A program made the position numbers and the translations under genes. From Eumeta japonica (lineage: Eukaryota > Arthropoda > Insecta > Lepidoptera > Psychidae), in the NCBI GenBank assembly GCA_005406025.1, contig BGZK01001437.1, positions 88,925 through 152,924 of the forward strand: DNA of 64,000 nt, read 5' to 3'. Each line of letters begins with the position of its first letter. The stretch's first letter is position 1. The notes beneath the pieces were generated by a model. It was not told the origin of the DNA. It was given only the letters and a program-made list of their open reading frames with translations, and did no database searches. Shown here one piece after another: positions 1-14,286 of the stretch.

Positions 1-464
1 GCAACCAGACCCAGTGAAAAATCAAAAGAACGTCAATAAATACTAATGCCCCACAGTACAAAACATTTTAAAGCATTAGCAATGGCTACTTGTACAATAG
101 GGTGCACAAATCTATTTTCTTATTATACAATTAAAAGTTTTTCTTGCAAAAAAACGAAATTATTTAAGAAAAAGTTATAACAATATCCAAGCTAAAAATG
201 TTTTAAATTATCAATCGAACAAATTGAATACTACAAAGGGGCAATACCGATCCTACGTAGGACCATAATAAACACATCTAAAATTTGATTTTTTAAGTAA
301 GGAATAGCATAGACCTTCAATTTTTTTGTTTAAATTTTTTTAATATTGTTTTTTTTAGAATCATGACAGTTATATTTTTATGTTGAAATATCATATACTT
401 GTACTACTCCATCTTCTGAATTACTAAGTTAGGTAATAAAAACTAAGAAAAATGTTGCCCTTAC

Positions 465-3400
465 CTCAACTAAGAGCTGTCCATAATTCCTAATTACGGC
501 CACGTCCTCCCGCGTCTCGTACTTTGACGATATCGCGACCTGGTCGCTGCCTTTGGACACTATCTGAAACCCAAAATTAAGAAAAAGCAATTTTATAATT
601 GCGACACAAATATTTTTTCATTGTACTAATGGCGAAAAGCTACTTTTCCAAAAATTGTTGCTATGTATTTATTAATTTAATACGAACACATGATTTATGA
701 TGTACATCAAGTGAGATTAAAGACTAAGCAAGTCTTTAAAATATGAAATATTATTTTGATATTTTATCGCATTAAATACATTCCCTCATTTTCTAAATGA
801 ATTGTTCTATACAATTCAATACAAGTAATGTATGGAGTAATAGATTATAGATCCTGTATTTATCCTACTTATATGTATAGCAGACAATTGCAGTGGGCAT
901 CAAATGCAGGTCTGCAGATGTTAAACGCTTTCCAATAACTCATTTAGAGCCAAAGAATCATATTTTTTTCTCAACAACTTTTTTTTCTTAATGCTAACTT
1001 GACTTCGGCCAAAGATTTGACAAAAACTGTACTGAACCTCTTTTCTTAGTAATCACCTATTTAAGCAGTTACACTTACCATAGGAAGTATGCAAGGTCTG
1101 GCCAAAGTCATGGTGAAGGAGCTCATCACCACTGGGTTGAAGTCTAAAATTTTTGGATACATGTCCAACGGCGATAATGTACCTTAAAGAATATAAGAAC
1201 AATCCATTCAGGAAACACAATAAAAACTAGGTATTTATTCATTAATATAAAATTCTTGAATCTTTATATTCATCACTGCGTAAAAATACCAAAACAATGT
1301 TAGAAAATAATAATTAATATGCAGTTTATTTATCATTAGCATAAGTATCAATATTCAAGATTTATGAAAGTAATATAATTAATTGTATCAAAAACCACAT
1401 AATTTTTCTATAACTTATGTGAACCTTATGTGTTTTCATTTTCTATATTAATATTTCTTTACACCTATTTTACACATATACAATTAAAATTCATATATTT
1501 CATTTTAACCATTTCTGTCAATGACTAGTCATAGAAATTACTTATTATATAAGAAAAATAAAAACAAAATATACAACAATATATACACTAGGTTAAATTA
1601 GAGCAATACTTTCAAAATACTTTGTATTTTCATATATTTTCATGTATTTAGCTTGGCTCCAAAAGATTAAAGACATTTGTTTTAAAGCCCTAGGCCTTTA
1701 CTGACGATTGGTTGAGATGTAATCTGACAATGGCCATTCAGGTGATGAATGTAGGACGTTCTAATCAATACAGACATCCAATCAACGAATAAACCCCTTG
1801 AACCAAGATGTTCATTAATAGAAAATAGCATTCAGATTCTAGCACAATGGCCTTCCTAAATGCCCCATCTTATCATTTGAATATCTGTGACTGATGTCCA
1901 CCATCAGATCATACCATGATTAACCCTGAGCAAAGAACCAAGACTTTAAAGTGACCCGGGATATACAAATATATCACCAAAAATTTTAACAATACAGAGA
2001 AATAGTACCTGATGTGATAATAACTGATTGAAATCTGGCAAAGATTGGTCTCATAGCTATAGATGAGTCCATGCATCTGGAAATTAATTAAAAAAATGTA
2101 AGTTAGGGAACATACCCATACTATGTCACCCATATTTTCCAATTTTTACCCCAAATCCTCGGTGATCAATCGTAGCATATGCCCAGACCCCCCTTCTAAT
2201 TTTCACATAGTATTTCATAAATACATATGATTTTAAATCATTTTTTCCTAACAGAAAGTTAAAATATAATCAAAGAGAAAAAACTTATGTAAAACATATT
2301 GTAACAGACACATTCGTTTTACTACAAATAGAATTTATAATTGTGACAAAGCCATAAGCCCTCCCATCGTGCGACCAAGCGTGGTATTTTGAAGACCCCC
2401 CCCCCCGGTGAATGGGTCACATAGTATGGGTATATTCCCTTATGTAGCTTATATAATGTTGGTAAATTTTTTAAGGTACAAAATCTACTTTGTAAATAAT
2501 AATAGTGAAATATTTTCAATGTTTTTAAATTGAACTATCATTATACTACTAAACCTATAAACTAAGATGGAAGTTAGAAAGTGTTAATGGAGATAAAAGC
2601 GAGAGCTGTTTATAATATATATTATATAATTATGACATATTATAAAGACTTACAATAATATCTACGAGGTTAGAGCCAATAATGATATAATAATATAAAA
2701 CCAAATGATTATTTTTTTATTGTTTTATGACTGGAAAAATAGATATTATTCTTATTAAATGTTTTAAATTATCACTAATGGGCCATGCCCCCTATTTTAT
2801 ATGTATAACCAGACCTCCATCTGGACAAGATAATGTCTGCATGTTAGACTATTTCATGAATAATTATTATGTTACAACATATATTTGGTAGTTTATTTTA
2901 ATTTACATCTACCGTCACAAACTTTCGAAAAACAAGTTTAAGAATATCTTGAGCAGAATAATAGAGAAAGCTTCTCCATTATTCTTTGTAGCACCCAGCA
3001 GCTGAGTGCTGCAGAGTGATGTCTGTTTGTCTACTAGTAAATTTATTTTCTGTAAGCTGAAATTTAAGATATTGCAACTTTATTATTTTGCAAATTTATA
3101 TTGCAATGAGATATTTTAATGTTTCTTTCACTGTTTTCATTAATTTTGCTTTAATTTTAATTTTTATGATTAATAAATATTTTGGAAACTTCTTTACTTC
3201 AGTGTCACTGTCAGTTAGGATATTAATCAATAAAACCCTGTAACTTTAAAAATTAAATCTCTCTTTCTTCCATCATGATGTCAACTTCGTTCCAATATTG
3301 GTACCGCCTTCAATTATAATCATGGTCCTTTGTAAAACATCCAGCAGAAATACATCACCGAGACAAAAAAATATCCCACGTTTTAATACAGAAAATGTTC

Positions 3401-6400
3401 TATCTGTGTGCATAATTTCAACCAAAACCAAATGGTTTATGCGTAAGTTGATAACAAACGCCCTAACATCATGACAAATTTGCAACTTTAAAATTTTAGT
3501 AAGATAGGATCTTAATATATTTATATGGTAATTTTCGGCAAACTAATTATTTTTCATTAATATATTTACATGATAATTTTTGAGAAGCTAATTATTTTTC
3601 ATTATATCGAGTTCATTTTTAACATGTGTTTATCAATATTCCAACAGTCTATCTACTTAGCACGAGTTGACTGGTTTGAATACTTACGAAAAGTGTAAGA
3701 TAGGGTTCGAGACAGTAGGAGTCTTATCATCGAATGGCTCAATTATAATTGTGAAGCCTTTGGTATAAGTTGACACTAGTGTAGCTAAATGCGTGATCAA
3801 CGTCAAAGATGCATAATTCGATGGATCCGGTATTTCCAAAGTTCTGAGCAAAGATGAGAGACGGCTGGCGCAAAACCTGAGTGGTTTTCTTTCAATACAC
3901 ACTTTGGACGCCACATCTTTTAGGAAACCTGGAAAATGTAACTTAAGTTATATCCAAGGCATGTGCGAAAAACTTGACCAAGTAAACAAAGCTGAACCAT
4001 AAACAGAAGAGCAGTCCTTAATCATACTTTATCTAGAACTATTTATTTTAGCAATATATTATGTCAACATGTTTTCAAATTAAATGCACATTTATGATTT
4101 TGTACAATCACCAAAACAGTCATAAATTACACATTTTACATGATAACAAGGTTATTTGATAGTAATGTAAAATTGCAAGATTTACACTATACAATTTTTA
4201 TAAGTTTAAAAAACAACATATAAATAAAACTATTATTTTATTTTAACACCATGACTTACATTGTACATAAACACGTCACATTGACAAATTAATTTCTTTT
4301 TTAGAAACAATGATTTGAAAACTTATCGATTTTTCATTGGAAGAACCAGCAACAACAAAAAGCAACAATAAAAACAAAAAGCTAAAAGAGATATACCTGC
4401 AGGTGACTCTTGCACAACATGTTGTATCCTTAGCCTTGTCTTAATATATTCTACAAACCGTTTCAAGAAACCTAAAAAATGCTCTGCATTTCTTATGTTG
4501 CCAGGAACTACCTCTGAAAAAAATATTGTATTACCATTGAAAAGTTTTTGTTAAATTATAACCTTATCAAAGGTTTGGGAAATGAGATCTGACAAAAAAA
4601 GCCAGATGTACAATAAATCGCTACAGAACCATTTGATCGCTTGTAGTTAAGTGTACTTAGCTTATGAACAAACTGATCACAGACATAAGAGTCACTTGTT
4701 AGCAACCAAACTATGGTACATATACACTTAAACTAACAAGAATGTTCTTCAAATATAAATAAGCCAATTAATCTATTTAGAATAAGAAAAATATCTAGAA
4801 CAAATAAGTTGTAAACATGTCACATCTGACATAAACAAACAGAATTTATGGCACTCTCAAAAATTCTACACCAAAAACAAATGTATTTAAAAATGTAAAC
4901 ACACGAGAAAAGCGGGAACATTGGGGAAGGGAGGGAACATGAGGAAGAACTTGTTTACATATAAAGTATTATTCTGCAATATCTTTTTCTAGGGGAATTA
5001 TTTCGCACCTTTAATTTATTTTTAGCATAGACCGCAGTTCATAAAATTATGGATAAAGATGTAACATTCATAGATTAATGTTATACTTTAAAAATATTAA
5101 AATAATAATAATCAATTTTTTTTTAACTTGTTTTTCTCTAATCCAATATAATGTTGCCCAGTGCGGATTAATTGTTATGGTGGTTTTCCAATTTACTATA
5201 ACTAATTAAATTTTTCCAAAAAAACAAATACAGCAGGGGTTCGATAATCCAAACATTTTATAAGTCTTTCCGGATACACAGGGTTTGTTACATATTTAAA
5301 AAAGTGTATTTTGTAATAAAGTTTTCTTATTTGAAAATAATATAGGTACCTATATACTTTACTTTCAATTATTTTATCATTTAATAAAAGTAAATATTTA
5401 GGATATAAAAATATTACAAATAAGTACATAAGATTTTTAGATATCACAGCACAAAGTTGAACAATATAGTGGCATAATAGCAAAGAGTAAGAAAAAAAAC
5501 AAGTGCAGAACTTATAATCTATGACGGTACTGCTAAGAGTATTATAGACATGTGAGGGCAAAGGCTTCCAAATTTGGAGAGATTCTAAATAATGTAGTTC
5601 GCTGAAAATAATTTTTCATTTACTAGACATTCTTCAATCAGCTAATTCTGTCTATTATGTTTTTTGTAAGGGTGTAAAAGTTCGAATCATATGTCACAAT
5701 CCTTACCATTAAGTACTTCATCAGGTAAAATGGGGTTCCCAAGGATCATGTCTGTCTCTCGGGCAACTTGGGCTTCTTTTAACCCTTCAACAAGCTGTTC
5801 GTATTCCACTGTCAACCTATTGGCATCTTCTTCTCTAATCCTAGCATAAGTTAAAAAAAGCTTTTAATGCCTATAAAAAAACAGTGATTGTTCAAATAAA
5901 ATAACAATCAAACTGCACTGATTGTGAGGAAAGTATCATCATATTTTTTTTGTCAAGTCTTGTAAGACATTACAAATAATGTAATATCATTATCCTGTAA
6001 TATCATTAGTTGAATTCTGTCATGACAAAGAAAAGGATTCATTGGATTCAAATTTAAGTTCCCAAAACTCAAATATATTGGTCTATGAAGCATAATTCAA
6101 TAACATACATAAAAGTTAAAACAATTTTTGTCCAAGCATCAATTAAAAACTACTGAAGTATCGACATAGTAAGTTGAATATTTAACGTGGAATAGTTTGT
6201 ATATAGTTATATTATTTATAATATGAAAAATAAAGGGGTAAGAACAAAACCGGTATGTCTATCGGATTCCATTTTTAAATTAAAAAAAACATTTAACTTT
6301 ATGATTCTTAACTAAAAATTAACTGTTATTTTTCAGATGTATAATAATAGGCATTACTCTATTAATAATTCAATCAACTAGATATTTAATAAATGAAAAT

Positions 6401-9400
6401 GGATGGTTTGATAGATAAAATAGATGGTTTTGGTTTTGTTTTTGATCACACCAAATTGTTCATTTTTGGTCTCATTTAAGAGGATGTGAATGGAGCTACA
6501 TTTTGAGATTTAAAAAAATAACACAAATTAAACAAATTTTGCAACATAACCTCTGCATCGATAATGAAGGCAAAAAAAAAAGGATTTAACAATTTTTGAT
6601 CAGATGTGTTGATGGTGTCCCATGTATATCAATATAACAGGTATGTTTGCATAAGAAAAGAACAAAGTAGTAAAAGTGGATATATCAGTTTTTGTTCCAA
6701 TCCTCTTCAAATATTATAAATATTGTAAGTGTGTTTGTGTCTGGATGTTTGTCATGCGTTGATGGCTCAACAGATTACAATGAAATTATTTATATAGGTA
6801 GATGTATGTGCTCAAGTAGATAATGGTATAACTTTATGTAATTAAATTTGTGCATCCTAGTAATAATGGTAATTTGTTCACTAACAATACACCCAAAGCA
6901 GAATAATGAAATTGAGAGCAGGACTGGCAGCTGAGCTGTCAAACCAGAATTGACATGGAGATCAGGAATGTGATTGAGATGTGAATTGACAGGAATTCAA
7001 TAATGTTCACGTAAACAGAAACATAAGCATATTTGAATCATAAAAAAATAATTGCTAAATTATAATTTGTGCCCAGGAAAGCGGGCAGGGAATTGCTAGT
7101 ATCACCTGCCAGTATTACTACTAGTATCACCAACAAGTGTGTTATTTACAAATGGTTCAATTAATTCCGGTGGTTAATTACTTTTACATTACATATTGCA
7201 TTCTAATTAGAGTTAAATGTAAAATTACCTTAATATAAAGCATAGTAACAGATAAAGCACCCTAAATTGTTACTTTTAGCTGAGTTTTCAAAACTTTTGT
7301 CTAACTATAAAAGTTTACATTGAGAATTAACATATGACATACTAAGTATTAGATGAGTCAAACTTTCAGAAGACAAACAGCAATACAAAACATTGGTCTT
7401 GGTCAATGAAGTTCATTAACTTACTGTGCAACAGTTTTCTCCAACTGCTGGAGCGCTTGAGCACTTTTATCTATGGTCCTTCTAGTAATTTTCACACTAA
7501 GCGAGTCTATACAAACATTATCTATGTTATGAGCTTCATCAAAAACAACTACAGCTTCCTTGTTCAATTCTTTGGATACAACTTCAGCTATCTTCGGATC
7601 CAGCAAGTAATGGTATGAATACACAACAATTTCTGCATGAATGATCTGAAACAAAGGTAACATTTAATTTTGTAACTGACAAAACAATTGAACCTATAAA
7701 GGGAGACATTTTATATGAATGCATGGGCGATAAAATATACTTTTCCATTTACAGGAAAAAATTAGAACTTCTATTAAATGAAAAGTTAATATAGTCTAGT
7801 AAAATAAGATTAAAAAATCAAAATTTTGGCCCTCAACTTTGTATTTTTGATGTAATGTAATTTTAATGATACAAAAACAATATGTTAAAGATTTTGGTCA
7901 GGAACATTTGCAATTACTTGAAAATGGTAAAAGTTAGACAAAAAACTTCAAATTAAAATGGGAAGAGCTTAAAGTTTTACATAAAATAGGTTCTATACCT
8001 TTTTTCTTCCAGTCAAAATTAACCAAATTAGGGAGATTTTAAGTTTAAGGGATGAAAGGAATTTTAAAAACCTAGGTTGTAGAAAAATAAACAATTTTTT
8101 TTTAAATTGCTTAAAATATCTTATCTTTAATTTTAGAGATACAGATTTTTTTTATTGTTAAAAAAATATTTGATATTTCAAATTGTAATTGAACACTTAA
8201 AAGAAAATGATTTTTTTTTTGCTGTATTTAGATTCTTTTTCTCTACTGTTATTATATTTGTCCAAGAGGCGAACGACTAAAAACTGCATTTTCTAAAAGT
8301 TGAATTTTTGATATCAACTGTGATCACATCACATTGGTAGAGTATAGAAATAGTCTGCCGTCAGTCACCTAGTTTCGTTAGCGATTGGCGCCGGCGCGGG
8401 TTTTTTGTAAAAAAAAAACTATACGCCTCGCAACTACTTTCTAAAATCTGAAAATTAATAAGCAAGTAATATATTAATTAAAGATAAGTTTTATGATCGT
8501 TAGTCATGTAATTTTTATAACCGGACGCGTCAGTCACGCGTTAAAATCGGTACATCGCGCAAGTACTTTCTAAAATCTCAAATTTTGTATGGAAGTAAAG
8601 AATAATATTATAATTATACATATATCGTCAATCAGTATATTTATGTAACAGATGCTGTGAATCACCGATAAAAGATTGCTCCTTGTCTTTGTATAATACA
8701 TAGAGCTGAATAAATTTAAAAATATTAAAGTTAAATAATGAATATTAAAATTACAAAATAAATATTAAAACCCATAGTAAAATTTAAAGTATATAAAATA
8801 AATATAATTATATTCAATAGTAAAATGAATTAATCTTTTGACAACCAAGTCTGCATTCAGAGCACGTATGCTCTTAGAGCCATCATCGTTTTTATATAAA
8901 TATGATGAAAATCATAAAATAAATATTATCGATTTTTATTTTACTGTCGAAAAAGTAACTGTTTAAAAACCGTGACGCAGGCTGTGACCGTGACACCTAT
9001 GCTGCGATTATGTTAGTTATCCAGTACTTCTTAATGATATATCCTATCGTTATCACCGCGTAAAATAAAATAGCTCTCCATCATCCTGGTGTATTTTATA
9101 TACCAACCTGATATTTTTTCGTAAAAGTGAAAATATTGGGTTAACTTATAAATTTGTATAAGGCATGTGTCTTATGTGAAACTTTTCCCATATAGGGAAG
9201 AAAAAATTAAGAATTTTCGACATAATAATAAGTAGTAAATGGTTCACAAATATTATTTTATTCGACATTTGCCACCGAGAGCTATTTTTTTGTGTGGTTG
9301 ATGTCATATTAGGTTATCACTTTCAGTAAAACTTATATATCCATATGATAGAATTATTCAAGTTTTGATAAAATGTTGCATAATTTGATCAATATGCTTG

Positions 9401-12400
9401 TTGACAGTGAGTATCACTATAGTAGTATTTTGATTAGAAACATTTACTCTACTCCACCAATATGATATAATATCAAATAACCAGCTTTTAGAAAATGCTT
9501 ACAGCTTTTAGTCGCTTGCCTCTTGGACTAATACAACGGTAGAGAAAAAGAAACTAAATATTGCAAAAAAAAATTAATTATCTTTTAAGCATTCAAATTA
9601 CAATTTGGAAATTGTTAAATTATTTTTAACAATAAAAAAAAAATTCAAAGTTTATTTAACTGGACTAAATAATTTTAATTGAAAATAAAATTTAATAATA
9701 TGCGTTTTAATAATAGAAATGTTTATCAATATCATTATTTTAAATATAAGCAATACTATGAAAGTGATTACTTTTAGCAGACAAAAAGATTTGTAATACT
9801 TACAGCAAACCTCGATAAGAAATATGGACACCAATTTCTGTCAGCTCCATATTGTTTGAGATCATCCATAGTATAAATTCCATATGGGAGCATAGATTCC
9901 TTTCCTTCTCTATTAAACCCTTCATAAAATTGGCCTATCATACAAAATAAAGAAAAAGTTATAATAACACAATACACTGCATGCATATTAAACAAGAATT
10001 CTTTATCATACACTCCATCAAATATCCCTATACTATACTGTCAAAATACTAGTTTATTTAATATTTGATGATTTTCTTTCCAGAATTGTAACTTAAAGCT
10101 CTTAAATTTGAAAATCTTATACACATTCAATCCCAATGTATACCTAGTCAGGAAAAATTGTGATATCTTTAAAATAGAAAAATATTCTAATAATAATCTG
10201 TATCAAATTCTATATTTGAAGCTACAAAAAACAAGGAGACTCTTACATGATACCTTATTTCATACCATTCAAAATGTATTCCACATCTCCAAAGATATTA
10301 TTTTGAAAATACTAAATACATAAATTAAAAATCTATACTAATTGTAACCCTGTGGTCCACACCCTTAGAGGCTAAAATTACTACAATTTCTCTTATTGCA
10401 CACCTAAATTACAAAAGCCAATATCCGAAATTCATATTTCTAATGGCACTAATTACAGATTTGTATTGATGAGTCAATAAATCCAGATTTCTCTTTTTAT
10501 AATCTATAGAAATTTTGAAAAGTGAGAATTGAAATATAATTAAATTATAAAAACAACATAGAAATATCCATAGTTTAAAAATGTGGTGATAAAAAGATTT
10601 ATAAAGTAGATAAGAGCATAGAAAGGGGTGTGTAAATATATAGAAATACTAGCTTTTGGCCTGCGGCTTTGCCCAAATGGGGATGAAATTTATTTCCTTC
10701 ACTGATCAGTATTGCTCTTAATTGAAATATCGGAGTGGCTCCAAATTCTGATTATGGAACTGATTTTGATTTCGGTCACGCTATTGATTCCATTTTCACT
10801 TCAATATTCCAATTTAACACTTTACATTTTCAATTTTAGTCCCAGTTTCAGCTCTCGATTCTACTCCTCACTTTGCTTTTCATTTAGCTTCTGCTACTGG
10901 TCATTTGGACGAAGGTGGGACAAGTGCTAGTTTCAAAATAAAATATTGGCTATATTATTCGGGTACAAGTCCATAAAAACAAGTGAGTATACAACATTGT
11001 ATAAAAATTTCAGAACAATTGATAATGAAACCTAAGAGATTTGCAATGTTAAAGAAATGAACATTAAATAGAAATACATTATTTTTAGTGGGCGATGACA
11101 ATCCATTCCTAATCCTCAGTCCGGTTGCTATCCTAACACTGAATTTCACTTATTCTGATCTAAAATGTGATTTCTCTTGATCTCAGCTGTGATCCCTATA
11201 TCCATGTCAATTCCATGGATGCTATCACAATGAAATTTTAAAATTGAAATTGTCACATCGAAGTATCAAGAATATGCTATTTCACTTTATGATCCCATAA
11301 TTTCAAAAAATGTATGTATTTCATACTTTATATATAATACTTCAAATAACTTCCAGGCTCTAATTTAATACTTTTCATAATAATTCATTATAAAATTAAT
11401 AATACACAGAATACTGTCAAAAATTGGGAAATTGATAACTGTTTGAAAAATATGGATATGTCTAATGTTCTCCAATTGCATATAACTAATATTGACCCAT
11501 TGAGTGTAAAAAGGCAAGTTATAACCTCGCCGGTTTGTTATACATTGACATTACATAGCCATATTTGAGATTTACATATAAAATCAAATTTAGATTCAAA
11601 TGTAATTAACAAAATTAACTAACACACTGATATACTGCTGTCTCTTTCATGGCGCTCTCTGATATAACTCGCGGTCAGAGAATGACATTTACCATCCACC
11701 AATTTGCCTTCTCTCTCTCTAGAAACCTGAAATACAAAATTAAAATGTTTATCAACATTATGAGCGTAAGTCTCCCTATGGAATTACTTATACTTTACAA
11801 CTAAATCTACACACCTAGCTTTTACTTGCAACCGCAAGCGAGTATAATAAACATATTCACTTCACATCCACATTTGAATTGTCCTCAGTAATTTAAAATA
11901 AGCTCATGCCTATTTTCAAAGGAGATACTAGAGATTCTATGTCTTCTCTTGGTTAGTTCTTACCCACCTATTACAGCACTTATATTGACCAATCATTTTA
12001 TGCACATACATTGGTTTTTAATGCTTCAAATTTGGCTATTTTTCACCAATTTATTGAGCATAATATTTTCTAAGGTTTATCTTGTCAAATCACACATATT
12101 CACTTTATAGATTTCTTTTATTCATCATCTCGACATATCCAAGGCACTTTTTCATCACTATTCCTAAATATATCTTCCTAAAAAATTCTACCGATTCTGA
12201 TAAGGATCTCATTTCCGTTACACCGATTTAATACCATGTTGCTTCTAAAATCTCCTTAACTTTCTCCTCTTTAGATAAGTGCAGAAACCAGTTAAATTAT
12301 GAATTGCTAACAGTCACAGAATATTTTAGCTATTCATAATTAAAATAAAATCCCATTAGCTTAATTTTTGTATTCACTGTTCTTACAATATTCAATATAT

Positions 12401-13560
12401 CCATCATGCTAGTACATTTTCAATAAGATTATAAGTTATAAAAACAACATTTGTATCAACTAATAAGTAGCTTAAAAATATTTATTATTTGACATGAACT
12501 TTATTTTGAATGGAAAGGTGAGTTTCAATCTCTAACCACAAGCTAATTGGCCAATGAGTTTTGAATATAAACAAAGTGATTCATTATGCTGTGCCTCAGA
12601 GAGCATGTTAAACCAATAATCTTTGACGCTATGATTCTATTGATAAAAGTCATTAATATTCTGTAATGGACAATTTAATGTTCGATGTTTAAGTTCTTGA
12701 AACTAGGTTTTTATTATACCCTCTGCGTTTACAGAGGTGTGGCAACAACCTGATACAATTCTAAACTAACCTCTGGATGTATACATAGGTTCTTTCTTGA
12801 ACTGAGAACAAGGCCTGTTATATTAGGTTTCTCTCCATGACACTTCTCATAGTAGTTTATTAAGTTCTTTAACTCTTCTAAAACTTTTTCTATTTCTGGT
12901 ACTGTACGGGAACAATAAATCAACTTTCTGAAAGAACAAAACTATGGAAATCTCTCCTTTTCCAAAACAAGGTTTTCTTTTTCATATCTTTTTCACATAC
13001 CTAACATGGTGAGGGTGTTGTATCATGTATGCTACAATAAGTGATAAAAGCGAAATGGTTTTCCCAGTTCCTGAAGGCATCTCCAATAGTCCATGACCCT
13101 GCAATTTTTTAAATATTTATTATAATTCTATTATTAATAAAATATTCTCCATAATGAATAAATAAATGTTATAAACAAATTAATACATACAATAGCTAAT
13201 TAAATTAATATTTTGTGCCTAAGAAACCAAGATTGCTCAACATCTTTTGAGTTCACCATAATAACTTTACAATGGGAAAACTAGATTATCTTCATTTCCA
13301 ACAATAAATATTTAGGTACACAACATGTATAGTGCAATCTATACATTATGTCACATCAGGCAATTTATTGTTGAGAATCAATAACAACAACATAATTACA
13401 TCAAAATGAGACGAAACAGCTCTAAATAAAGTAATATTATTATTTTTTTTTATCTCGTTCCAAGCAAGACACCCATAAAGATAAACTTTAAAAGCAATAT
13501 TTTATCAAAGTAAAAATTAACATCGAAATTTTTAGTGTCCTTTCCAAAATACATATAGAT

Positions 13561-13597
<37 letters not shown>

Positions 13598-14286
13598 GAA
13601 ATCAATATTGTTGCACAAATAAAGAGTACAAGCTTAGTTCGCGCGCACGCTCGCAATCGCATGAATCAGTATACTTCTTATAAAATCTACATATATTCTA
13701 GGTGCCCAATTTTGTATTATGTTAAGTTTATTAAAATGTGTTGTCACACTATTAGCTTACAAAAATACTCCCATAATCTATTCTAATTCTTATTAATAAA
13801 ATGCATAAAGGTCAAAGGTACTTCATGAGGACATCCCTAAAGTTCCCAAGTAGTATTTTTAAAATGTTCATCTTAATCAAATTTGTGACAATTTTCTCAC
13901 AAATTTAACATAAAAAATATCATTGTTATTATAGAATATAGGGTCCATGTTATGTATTTTATAGGGAATTATAGATTTTCGTTATATATTGGCACAAAAT
14001 ACATAAATATACACTGGAAATAAAAGACGACAGGAAACCGTCTTAACATTTTTTTTTTATTTAAAGTCCCTTAAACTAAATAATAGCCTCTATTTTTGAA
14101 TTCTAACCTTAGCATCAAGGGCTCGCTTAAGTTCAAGCATATAAGCATATTGTTCAGGATATATATAGTCATACGGAAAATAAACCAGCAATCCGTCTAC
14201 TGTTAACCTGCAAATTTGGAGTTACATTAAAAGCAGTACTAAAACTATGTAATATGAAACAAAAACCCTAAGCATATTTACTTCAT
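465..14286 (-). CDS. Xpd: TFIIH 5'-3' DNA helicase XPD/ERCC2, N-terminal 526 or so residues (gene runs off left edge)
   Basis: Superfamily 2 helicase subunit of TFIIH, acting in nucleotide-excision repair and transcription initiation in the nucleus. I reconstructed 13 in-phase exons with GT-AG borders: 14282-14286, 14108-14207, 13001-13098, 12771-12927, 11624-11726, 9804-9934, 7425-7645, 5707-5840, 4397-4513, 3688-3928, 2009-2076, 1079-1182 and 465-563. Walker A SGTGKT has its Lys at residue 48. The four Fe-S cysteines fall at 116, 134, 155 and 190, and the DEAH box at 234-237; all match human XPD numbering. Downstream pieces include [17 protein letters not shown] and [11 protein letters not shown]. 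Keeping Cys155 requires the donor at 11623/11622, not the one 12 nt upstream. The first exon codes only ATG-AA and is the least certain part. The family is about 760 aa, so roughly 235 residues lie left of the window. No frameshifts or stops were seen in the exons. Confidence 0.97.
2104..2443. mobile_element. Short inverted-repeat element (MITE-like) in an XPD intron
   Basis: The left end (2104-2131) reads TTAGGGAACATACCCATACT and onward. The right end (2413-2443) is its reverse complement with two or three changes. The pair encloses about 340 bp that includes a run of C at about 2394-2406. The left end lies 27 bp upstream (in gene sense) of the 3' splice site of the XPD exon at 2009-2076, so the element now supplies part of that intron's acceptor region. 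No coding capacity. The family was not recognised. Confidence 0.6.
8141..9650. mobile_element. 1.5 kb element with about 200 bp inverted terminal repeats
   Basis: The arm at about 8141-8345 is matched by the reverse complement of about 9440-9650. Shared stretches include CTTTTTCTCTAC, GTCCAAGAGGC and GCATTTTCTAAAAG, in the same order with small indels. Between the arms lie short GC-richer pieces (for example near 8390 and 8525) and a repeated ACTTTCTAAAATCT motif (about 8429 and 8567). It carries no open frame of note. It fills most of the XPD intron between the exons ending at 9804 and starting at 7645. It is likely a non-autonomous DNA transposon or foldback element; the superfamily is undetermined. 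Confidence 0.65.
10648..10975 (+). repeat. Dispersed repeat, quasi-hexameric GATTCC-type family, copy a
   Basis: The head reads ACTAGCTTTTGGCCTGCGGC and is followed by a degenerate pyrimidine-rich stretch in which six-base words such as GATTCC, GATTTC and TCGATT recur. It closes with GGACGAAGGTGGGACAAG and CAAAATAAAAT. The same order of parts is found at 18585, 24225, 24845, 28100, 40725 and 44905, so this is a repeat family and not a gene. It lies in an XPD intron. Confidence 0.6.
13565..13595. repeat. (TA)n microsatellite
   Basis: About fifteen uninterrupted TA dinucleotides in the XPD intron between the exons at 13001-13098 and 14108-14207. Confidence 0.95.

Noticed and set aside
5202..5561. 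119-codon minus-strand ORF
   Set aside because: It lies in an XPD intron, is rich in Tyr/Phe/Leu from AT-rich DNA, and shows no domain.
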